Positions 49,420-64,000 of a stretch of DNA of 64,000 nt are shown piece after piece (the first letter of the stretch is position 1; every line of letters starts with the position of its first letter). Position numbers and translations under genes: made by a program. The DNA is from Carnegiea gigantea (lineage: Eukaryota > Streptophyta > Magnoliopsida > Caryophyllales > Cactaceae), in the NCBI GenBank assembly GCA_029747015.1, contig JAKOGI010000531.1, positions 332,501 through 396,500 of the forward strand, written 5' to 3'. The notes below the pieces were generated by a model. It was not told the DNA's origin. It saw only the letters and a program-made list of their open reading frames with translations, and did not search any database.

Positions 49420-49772
49420 TTCTTAACAGGTGTTTAGTTAAAAGTTTTTGAACAAAAAAGAGTTGTTTGGACCCAATTAGTTGCTTCATATAGTCCAAAG
49501 ACTAATCTGAGTGTTTGGTAAGTTAACTTTTTGGAATGAACCTTTTGAGAATTAATTTTTTGCATCATAACTATGTCATGAACAACTAGTGCAAATAACT
49601 ATGATAACTGATTAATACAAATAATTAACAACTAATAATCTATATAAATAACTAATATTTGATAACTAACAACTAATATATGTTTTTTGGGTCAAACAAC
49701 TAATATTTGTTTAATGAGCTAACAGTAATAACTATCAACTGTTTGGCAAACAAAATAAACTAAATGGGCCCT
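49420..49772. mobile_element. Possible MITE with AACTAATA-type repeats
   Basis: Begins near TTAACAGGTGTTTAGTTAAA and ends GGCAAACAAAATAAACTAAA then TGGGCCCTAG. The interior repeats ACTAATATTTGATAACTAAC-type units. The ends are weakly complementary, so this is tentative. Confidence 0.4.
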
Positions 49773-50045
49773 AGCTGCCCTTGATTAGGCCCATTCAATG
49801 GTCTTAATCTAAATTCAGACCCAAAACAGTATGATCCAACAACCCCTCCCCCAAACACCCCCCCAAAAAAAAGAAAAAAAAAAGGAAAAAAACGGTGGCA
49901 GGTAAGTAATAATAATAAGTACTGCTGAAAGCCTGAAAATGACGGCAAGTGAACTTCGGCATTATCGACAGCCCACAAGTAATTTCCTCATCTGGAATTT
50001 CTCTCTCATCTCTCCTTGATTTTTCCCAGTTCCCCATTTTAAGAG

Positions 50046-53000
50046 ATGGCTGCTCTGTCCAACTCCCTGATTTTGGCTCATAAATCTCCCTCTCGGCTTT
50101 CATCTGGTGATTAATCGTCCCTCCCCATTTCAGTTTTCAAGATAATATATGTTATCATGTTTGGAATTAAGTATATTTTGTGGGTATTCTCAGTTAGTGA
50201 TGCTTATGATAGTGATTTGGTAATTATTTATCATTTTACATGTATGCGATTCAGGTGTCTGCTGTTTGAAGCATTATTTGCATGCTCACTCCCCTTTTCC
50301 TCTTATGTTGGGTATTGTTAATTGAGAATTGGTGACGGGATTATGCATAGTTGCTTGTATCTTTTGGGTTTTTATTGAGCGTTTTGGGTGACTAGCAGCG
50401 GATATGAGTTACAAGAAGTGGGAAATGAATGAATTTGCTTGGAATTGTATGTTATCGAAATGGGTCAAGTCCTGCTAAGTCTATGTATCAGGAATTATAA
50501 GCCAATTGTTAGACTAAATAAGTTTCCAAATGAGAGCTCAGATGGGCATTATGCTAGGTACTAATAGGAGCTACCCATCATCCCTAAAATAAATCAAGAT
50601 GAACTGAGCGGAAAAGGGAGAAAAAGTTTGTCTATGGATGATGTGTTACAGTAAATGGTATACTGTGCACCCGGCCGGTGCCGCGAAAGCACTGACTGGT
50701 AATGCTGTGGTAATGAGGTATGCCACTTATACCGACTTTAACATGGGGCCAAATCTGTACAAAGTTGTTTGTGATTATTGATCTAATCTTTTTTTACTCG
50801 TCCGGCATCATTGAGCAGTAGGGTCTTCAGTGGGCATTTTGCCCAAGGATTTGTACTTTCCTAATAAGCTGTAGTTCATTGGATATGTTGTATTATGCCA
50901 TCCCACACAGGAAGATGTGGAGAAGAGGAACAGTTTTTGATGTGATGAAGTTACTATGACATATACTAGACGGTTCTCTTTAAAGCCCAAATAAGGCCAA
51001 TGCGTTCTCAATAGGGATGGTTTTTGGATCAAAGGATACAGATGAACTAAAGACTAAGTTGTTGACCTAATACTCTGGATAGCCACCCAGATGCCAAAAC
51101 TAAAGTCAGAGTGGACAGGGGCAAGTTAAACAAGTGGTCGTTACTTTGTGTTGAGGGAGTAGAGACTATGAGGCTACTTTGTCCCTATGGGAGCTAGTCG
51201 GTTTTGTGTAGCATGGACATAAGAGCAATGCTTGCTAGCCTAAGGGAAAGATCTATGGTCAATTGATTAAGTGGCGATATAAGGGGTCCTTATCGAGAAG
51301 TGAGGAAAGAGGAACATTTATAAGAGACGTGGTAGAATAACCGTTACAACCCCTTATGCCCAAGTGAGCCCCCCTCCCTCTTCAGTCAGGACAATTATGC
51401 TGTGAACATGCTAGTTTTTGAGTCAAAATGTCAAACTGAGACAAAATGTTGGAAGGGCTTGCTACTTGTTAAGTGGTCTATCAAGCAGTAGTCGTTCAAT
51501 AGGATATATTGGGTTGTTAACGTGGTGGAAGAAACTTTTTGGTTAATTGCGATTTTTTAATCTTAATAGGTTGGTTGGGGGAACCGATGAGATCTTAGCC
51601 AATTTGTTAAGATTGAGACCCTGAGTATATTAGGTCTCAGGTTCGATTCCCCCTCCTCCCATTGTATTGTACTGCTTTCGTGGCTCATTTGAACCAACCA
51701 AAAAAAAAAAAAAAAAAAAAAGGTTGGTTGGGGTACTTGTTGAAAATAAGGATATGTTTGTTGGAACATTCTCAAAATATCAGAAAATATTGTAGATAAG
51801 AATATGCAAGGAATGTCTCGTAAGAAAAGATATGCCTAACGGACAGCAGGTCTCGAAAAGAGATAGATCGAAGAGACATGTCTTTCAGAGAAAGACACAA
51901 TCTTTCATGTGTGAAAGCTATTCACCAAGGGGCTTATGTATACCCCTTAATTACCATTTGAATAAGGCAGAGATGTGAACTTCCCTTAAGATAAGATGCC
52001 AAACTTCCTTAGGAGAGATCATGGTAGCGAGGAACGTCTGTTTCTCCCTCATGTTCTACAACTTCTCCATGGGTGTGGTCCATGGATTGATTCCTTGATA
52101 CCATGGGTGCAAATGCTATCGTGTAACACAGTTTTATTGTATCGCAAAGGCTAGTTTGTGGATCCCCTGGTTTCACAATAGTAGGGGTGAATTAAGCCTT
52201 AAGGAAAGTGCTTATTGAACAAGCTTTGAAACCATTCCCAGATCTAAAAGTCCTAACAATGCTTTAAGAACTTTGGATCGTCGCTGTATTCTGGTGACTT
52301 TTGTGGTCTTGAAGTACGTGCATGTTTTGTTGAAGTGAGCCAATTGTGCAATACACTATGGATTTTTTTGAAGGAAATTTCAAAAGGTGCTTCGGGGCAA
52401 TGAGTTGGTACGTCTATCTTCCACGGACGTTGCATTCAGTCTAAAAATCAAGCTTAAACCTGAAACTCCAACGTCTGACGCCGTTCTGTCCCGCATATCA
52501 AATATAATTGAATAATTAATGGCTCCTAAAAAGCTGTTGAGTAAAGGAACAATTGATTTAGTATGTTTCCATGAGGATGTGAGTTTTTGGTAGGATCTAC
52601 GCCTTTGGTGCTAGAGAAGACCTTATGTCTTCGATGAGCTTTTGGATGAGATGCATTTGACATTTGGACAGATTCCAACACTCTTTTAAATACCTTGCCC
52701 AGCAGTTTGAAAGTTGCTACTGAAGGCTATAATATATCAACATTGTAAAAGTATTGTTGACAACTTCATGATTATGGTATATATGTACATTGTAAAAGTA
52801 TCATTGAGTCTTTATTGAAGAAAGGGAATTGGAGACTAGTGAAAGAGACACACTATTTTGGGCTTATTCTTTTCAACTTATCATATATAATTAGCATTCA
52901 GCACTCATCAACAATTGTCACCACTTACTCATATTTCCTAGTTATAATTACCTTTTATTCAGCCCCAATCAACGTTGATCGACACTCGTGAATGCTGATT

Positions 53001-56000
53001 AGCTTCGATTAGCAATAAGTTACTTATGGTAAGTTGAAAAGAACAAGCCCAACTTGTCTCCGATGCTGTCTTTTTTTTATTTCTTTTTTTTTGGGGGGGG
53101 GGGTTGGAGAGGGTCTGGATTGCTTCTTCCTTGAGTTTTGAGTATTTCGGTAACAAGTGAAGTTACGTAATGCTCTTTCTACTGCACATCAATTTGTATT
53201 GAATTCATGAGAACAAAGTGCCTGTTTCCAAACACCCCCCCCCCCCCCCCTCACGCACGAAAAAAAAGGAACGGAAGCAAGACATTATGAATTCTATGAC
53301 TTCCCGCAGTATGATGCTGTACAATCATCCTGAGCAAATAAGTTGCTTTTGGAGAACTAAAAGTGATTCCAACTCATATCCTCAGATCCTGGTGATTGTA
53401 GCAATCTTAACAAGCGCTCAGGTTCTGTGGATCTTCTTGTTTGTGTTTGATTTTATTGCCAATCTTAACTAGAAATGTTCTAGGTTCTTCTCTCAGGGAA
53501 GCAGATCTTGGGATATTGGAGCCCACCAACTTGTCCTTGTCTCCACTTCGTGCTAGAAAAGCTGCATATAAGCCTCTTGTTGTTCGGGCCGCATACAGGT
53601 AATTTGGTTACTTGCATATGTGAATGTACCTGTGCAGAAGTGATAGAAGCTGTTTTTGTTTTAAGTAAAAGTAAGAGATGTCTTCCTGGATTCCTTTCTA
53701 TGGTATAGTCTTTAAGAGCCTTTTATCAAGGAGACAGACTGAAATTTCCTTCGTATTGAAACAAAAGGAGCTTTATCTGACATGACAAGGATATGTTATT
53801 TCTATTTGTAACAGTGATGATGGGAGAACTGGTTTAAGCAGCGCGGGCATTTTTATTGGAGGCTTCATTTTAGGAGGACTAGCGGTTGGTACTTTGAGTT
53901 GCGTGTATGCTCCTCAGGTATACTGAATTCAAGATATCCTTACATGTCTACTGTCTCCTCCTTTGTGAGCTAACTATGACCCATCACAGATTGAATGGTG
54001 TTTAGTAAGTCTGTGGGCAATAGTTCAATTTGTCTCTCTTATTGATGCCCACATCATGCAAAAATGTCCATGTGCCATGTGTTCTAGTCGCTTACCCTAT
54101 GACTCTGTAAACTTTAATGACAAATCTGATCATCCAGTTGTTTCTGGTCCTGCAGCTTTATTTCATCTTGGTTGTCACAGATCACACCTTGCTTATCTCA
54201 TTACCCCTCTTCTTGCTGCAAATTTTTTTTCTTTTACAGATAAGCAAGGCGCTTGCTGGAGTTGACAAAAAGGATTTGATGCGGAAGCTGCCCAAATTTA
54301 TCTATGATGAGGACAAAGCTTTGGAGGTAAAACGTGTTTCCATTATGTAAGATTTGTGCTATTTTGTGGAGAAGCTTCTAACGAAGACTTCTGCCTACTT
54401 TTTACTCTGTCTCTCCTTTGTATAGCATAAATTTCTACTAGCACTTGTCAGATGTTCTGTTTTGAGATTAGTTAGTGTTTGTCTTCAGTAGTTTCTACAA
54501 TATGCTCAATGTTTTTCTGTCCTGGGGAAGGTTAGCAGTAGAGCCTATCTGCCCTTTGTAATTGCTTCCACAGTCAGCCTCACCAATCCTCGCTGCCACC
54601 ACCCCTCAACCTCCCTACTGCCACAGCCACTGTCACGGCCTGCCACCCCAGCCTTCCAAGCCTCCATCACCCACCTCCATGACAATCAAGGATGGTCAGA
54701 TTGTCAGAAACCGCAGTCCAACGGCTCTTTCCAGCTAGTTGAATGGCACAATTCCATTTTTGCTTTTTTTAAAAAAAAAATCACTGCAAAATGCAGCGCT
54801 CTCTTCACAACCCCAAGCAAAACTCGTCGTTTCATCGCAAAAAACGGCACTCCCGCTGTGGGTTCCTGAGTAGAACCGTTTGGGGGGGGGGGGGATGGCC
54901 TGGAATGCGTGGCTGTAGGTGCTCTCCGTTGAGCACGTTGATGGTGATGATTCTTACCATCTTCTTGAGACATCGTCAGAATAAAATATAGAGAAGGATA
55001 GATTATATATATGTATGTGTGTGTGTATGTGTGGACGCGTTCGTGCGCGCACACACAGAGTCATCCCCCACAAATAAGAGAAGAAATGCAAAGATAGGAA
55101 TGGGACTACTCCATTACTCTTTTTCAAACCTCGATGGCATCCTTGATTACCTAGGTTGCCTCCTAGAGCCAGTCTTTTGTTGGCTTGGGAAGCATTTATC
55201 CTACAGCCTTGTCACCCAAAAGTTCATATCAATGTCCTGGAATTCCAAGGGGTTCAGAGCACAGTTTTGGCTGTAGTCTAGGATCATAAACCAAGGAGGG
55301 TCAACTATGTAAGTTTGAAAGAGAACAGCTGGACTATTTTGTACGTTCGTAAGGTAACTATTCATGGCGACTTTGGAAATTGTCACAAAGTTACTTTTTC
55401 AACTGTTCAAAAAGTAGACATAGATGAAATCTAGATGCAAATTCCATACCTATGTGTACTGGTACTATACTGCTATGCATTTGACATATAGGCCATCATA
55501 TATAAAGCCATTACGACCTAATAAGCCCATCCTTGGACTTTGGGGTACGAAGAAAACTATCATGAAATCCGAAACCTAAATCGAATGACCTATACCCATA
55601 CCGACACAACACCAGAAACAGACTCACCTAAAAGTGGACTAGAAACCTGAATTGACTCGAACTAAGCTGAATCCAACCTGCAATTTTCTATAAAGGCACT
55701 TGTTTTTGCGAGACAAACTCATTGGATTAAACATCAGTTGACCTTACGTCAATCTGAACTAAAAATCACCTGACCAGCATGGAATGTTGTTGACCTGGAA
55801 CATAACCTGTTCCGAACCTAACATGTCGTACCCAAATCAAATAATCCATTTGCCAGGTCCAGGTCCAGGTCCAGGTCCAGGTCCTTGTGTTTCCATGCTT
55901 AGGGATTAGTCTAGTGATCGTTGTCAGGTCAAATAGGAGTTGCCTTTGAATGAATCATGAGTGAGATGCCATCCATTCTAATTTTTAACCCAAAATTTGA

Positions 56001-56666
56001 TGCTATTGGGTTATGGGGGCATAAATCTATCATTATAACGCTAAATAGATCGACCTTCCTATTTTTGTCCAAAAACAGGTCGTCTATGTTATGAAGTACC
56101 AGCTCGTGTCTCAGAGTCTTACAGGTTGATCAACAGCTATATGCTATGTCCAATTGGCTGTGAATTGATTTGGACTACTTGTAGCTTTTTTCGTGCTTTT
56201 CTGATTTAGCAGTGGCATGTTCTCATTCATCAATGAAAGAGAACTGCCCATATGACCTTATGCTTTTTGTAAATGGGGGGTTGTATCAACCTTGGCTTCC
56301 TTAGCTCCGTTCTTTGCTTTTTACTGCGTGGTTGTGTTTCAAATCCTCGTCATCTCCTGTCTATATTTCATGTTCTAAACCATTCAGTTAATTCATTTCT
56401 GCATCTCTACTGTTGTAGGCAGTAGCTTTGTGCTCATGTTGAGTTGCAGATACCAATTTGATTATTGTCATCTCATACTTCACCTGTCGAACATAGAATT
56501 CCTCCTCCACCACATGTACCTTCATGGCTGATTGACATTTTGCGTGTTGCTGCTTCAACAGAAAACAAGGATGACACTCACTCAGAAGATTGAGGAGTTG
56601 AACTCTGCCATCGATAAAGCCTCAAATCAATTGAGCTCAGACAAGGCCCCAGTGAGGGGCAATTGA
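50046..56666 (+). CDS. Small chloroplast inner-envelope protein (At1g42960-like), complete
   Basis: Five exons: 50046-50106, 53484-53598, 53815-53917, 54240-54326 and 56562-56666, all GT-AG with matching phases, giving 156 aa. The transit-peptide-like leader is [20 protein letters not shown]. One hydrophobic Gly-rich segment ([20 protein letters not shown]) follows at about residues 64-86. The conserved core is [20 protein letters not shown] and [15 protein letters not shown], and then a coiled-coil-like tail ([20 protein letters not shown]). It resembles the Arabidopsis protein reported at the chloroplast inner membrane, encoded next to GAPB, as it is here. Molecular function is unknown to me. 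The start is the ATG giving the transit peptide. Introns 1 (3.4 kb) and 4 (2.2 kb) carry repeats. Confidence 0.88.
51581..51720 (+). mobile_element. tRNA-derived SINE with 13-bp target duplication
   Basis: AGGTTGGTTGGGG occurs at 51568-51580 and again at 51721-51733, directly after a 20-A tail (51701-51720). The A-box region TTAGCCAATTTGTTAAGATT looks like a tRNA D-arm (TAGCTCAGTTGGTAAGA). The B box GGTTCGATTCC is at 51640-51650. Total 140 bp, in intron 1 of the envelope gene. The exact duplication and long A tail suggest a young copy. Confidence 0.9.
52859..53051. mobile_element. Short MITE with ~27-bp terminal inverted repeats
   Basis: The left end TGGGCTTATTCTTTTCAACT continues TTATCATA. 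The right end reverse complemented is TGGGCTTGTTCTTTTCAACT then TACCATA. About 193 bp with no ORF. Lies in intron 1 of the envelope gene, near its 3' end. Confidence 0.82.
55855..55884. repeat. (AGGTCC)5 hexanucleotide repeat
   Basis: Five tandem CAGGTC/AGGTCC units within a GACCTGAAT-type repeat-rich patch (about 55500-55890) in intron 4 of the envelope gene. Confidence 0.8.
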
Positions 56667-57810
56667 CTCGGAAGAAGTTGGACTCAAGGCTGCCATATGA
56701 GACCTATAATCAAGTTTGTTGTGGTGTCCTTTTATCAGTGTCGACGCTCTTTGGAACATTACAAGTGTAGTTTTGAGTAACTTGATCACAGTGGAGCTAT
56801 GCTTGTGGCTGGCTTGGACGGAATATATTTAAGCCTCATGTACTGAAAGGAATTGCTGGTTTCTCATTCAGCAATATAACATGTACTTTTTTTTCCCCCA
56901 ATTGATTTTCTGTTCGGAAGTTGCAGCTTTCTTTAATTTTTATGTACTGGAAGAAGTCTCAACTTCTCTTATGCATATTACTAGTCCAAATAAATTTAAT
57001 TTTATCCATGAATTATTATTATTGTTTTTAGTTTAAGACTCATATTCCCGACCTGTTCTACCTCTGCAATCAGACTCGCAATGAGCATTAGCTCTGAGTA
57101 ATTTGATTTCAGAACTGAAATTGTGATGAATAATTTTGTATTGTGCACGAGTTATAACGAAGTTGGTGTCTTTTTTTCTCTCTTCATTTACACAAAAACA
57201 ATCCACTATGAACTCCATTGACAAGGGGGCCCTGTGATGTTGACAGTCAGAGATCGTGGGATTGAACCTGCTCGAGGGCTAGTAGTGGTCGTAGATGGGA
57301 CTAAATTCTGATGCAAGTTTTCTTTGGGCTACTGATTAGCGGCCCCCTGATGGATGCATCCGTTTCAATGGAGACATAGCAGCACAGGGACCACTCTTAT
57401 GCATTCTGGCCACACGGAGGCTAATGCCTGGCCCTGTTATAAGCTGTCCAAACGTTCTAGTACCTGAACTATCATTGAACCCCCCCCCCCCCCAAAAACA
57501 AAAAAGAGCAAAACAACGGTTCCTTATATGGATCCTACTTACGTCGGGCTTGGAGAGATTCATATTTAGGCAGTCTTATTTCCCTCAAAAAAAAACGAAA
57601 AAGGGAAGATATTTCGGAAATATTGGATAGACCAAGAGGTATGCCTAAGTGGCTAAAAATCTGAAGCTAAGGCTCCAGAAATATCATCTTATCTCATGTG
57701 TTTTTGATACACTATCCCCACCACTTATTTTATCTTCTTGCAAATTATTTGCAGCCATAATTTTTCACTGGTGTTTGTGGGCAACAAAGAAATTGTGAGT
57801 TTGAGCAGCC
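56667..57810. other. Intergenic: envelope-gene 3' flank and GAPB upstream region
   Basis: Holds the presumed 3' UTR of the envelope gene and the GAPB promoter. A minus-strand GGTTCAATCCC near 57259-57275 resembles a pol III B box and may mark a decayed SINE, but no matching A box was fixed. A C run lies at 57480-57493. No exon seen. Confidence 0.4.
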
Positions 57811-61432
<3,622 letters not shown>

Positions 61433-62120
61433 CCATTTCAAATCATCCGACCTCCCCCTTGGTCTTTGCTTGCATGGCTTAGTGCAAAGACCAATATTTG
61501 GAGTTTCTACTATCTAAATTGAAACTGTACAAAATAAGTTGAGAAACATACCCCAACTGAGCTCGCTTCCACTGCGAGTGAGATTGGTGAGCCCTTCAAA
61601 TTTGTTATTTGTCGAAACTATTAGTCTCTTAATGGTGAACAAACAATGTGTCAGATTTGCTTTGTCGAACATCTTTCTATGTCACTTGTCGTGGAATCGA
61701 AATTCATAATCACGACAGAGGTTGTTCTTCATAAAGCAAAATCATAAACATCTTACTATAAGATTTTTTTAAGTGTCTTATTTGGACTTAAAAGTCATAT
61801 TATCCTTTCATAAATTTTCACGGATATTACATGAAGTTAAATGAAATACAAGTGTAAGTAACTGAATTCTACCTAGCTTTAACCTATGCTTAGAAAAATC
61901 ATTGTTTTGGGTGAGATTTTTCTTACATCACTAGTATATCTTGACATATTCTGGGCTTATTATCCATCAGAGGTTCTATTTCAACCCTGACTTTGATGAA
62001 CTTCCTTTACTTGGTTTGCACCAAACTCTCCATGTACAGTGTATGCTTCTACTGTGATCAACAAGAGAAAAAGGCCAACTACTGAACCTATTTAGTGACT
62101 GACTTAGGTCAACAATCACA
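61433..62120. other. Intergenic between GAPB and GLR (tail-to-tail)
   Basis: Presumed 3' UTRs of the two convergent genes. AT-rich, no exon or repeat family seen. Confidence 0.5.

Positions 62121-64000
<1,880 letters not shown>

Noticed and set aside
51800..52260. Possible LTR fragment in envelope-gene intron 1
   Set aside because: Some retrotransposon-like feel, but no paired LTR, primer-binding site or coding domain visible.
57635..57720. Possible tRNA gene (TGCCTAAGTGGCTAA A-box-like)
   Set aside because: No matching B box or cloverleaf could be formed; at most a SINE remnant.

Overview
This is nuclear DNA from a flowering plant. Genes are intron-rich with GT–AG introns and short exons, many products carry plastid-targeting N-termini, and the spaces hold MITEs, SINEs, LINE remnants and a CACTA element. 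The species cannot be named from sequence alone; gene content and the AT-rich background fit a dicot-like or early-diverging angiosperm. Exon models were built by hand from splice sites, reading frame and remembered family sequences. Lengths and phases close exactly for all seven complete genes.

Layout. 0.5–5.5 kb (-): OEP21, an outer-envelope pore. 6.9–13.3 kb (-): OST1/ribophorin I, with a 5'-truncated LINE in one intron. 13.6–15.0 kb: a cluster of short inverted-repeat elements. 16.0–18.7 kb (-): FKBP18-like thylakoid-lumen immunophilin. 19.5–23.9 kb (-): an MLO protein with a Gly/His-rich loop insertion and a SINE in an intron. 25.2–31.5 kb (-): DHHC S-acyltransferase. 32–37.3 kb: repeats and a decayed LINE. 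37.5–47.2 kb (+): two non-overlapping parts of a cis-prenyltransferase gene in the wrong order (C-terminal exon first, N-terminal exons about 4 kb downstream). An aspartic-protease pseudogene lies between them, and the N-terminal part is broken by a 3.85-kb CACTA transposon (intron) and a MITE (exon 2). 48.3–49.4 kb: a TIR element with an internal ~175-bp tandem array. 50.0–56.7 kb (+): a small chloroplast-envelope protein. 57.8–61.4 kb (+): GAPB, the redox-regulated Calvin-cycle GAPDH subunit. 62.1–64.0 kb (-): the 3' part of a GLR3-type glutamate receptor-like channel.

Four intact genes serve the plastid (OEP21, FKBP18, envelope protein, GAPB), two serve membrane signalling (MLO, GLR), and two modify proteins (OST1 by N-glycosylation, the DHHC enzyme by palmitoylation). 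From memory of Arabidopsis, OST1/OEP21B (At1g76400/At1g76405) and FKBP18/OEP21A (At1g20810/At1g20816) are neighbours on duplicated segments. GAPB and the envelope gene (At1g42970/At1g42960) lie near MLO9 and GLR3.3 (At1g42560/At1g42540). The window may therefore preserve an ancestral gene order that fractionated in Arabidopsis.

No new multi-gene system was found. The most unusual structures are the shuffled prenyltransferase, the CACTA element with an accessory gene but no visible transposase, the TIR element with a satellite-like core, the OST1 signal peptide written in telomere-type repeat, and a group of MITE-like elements with similar GTTCTTTT-type ends but unrelated short-tandem-repeat interiors.
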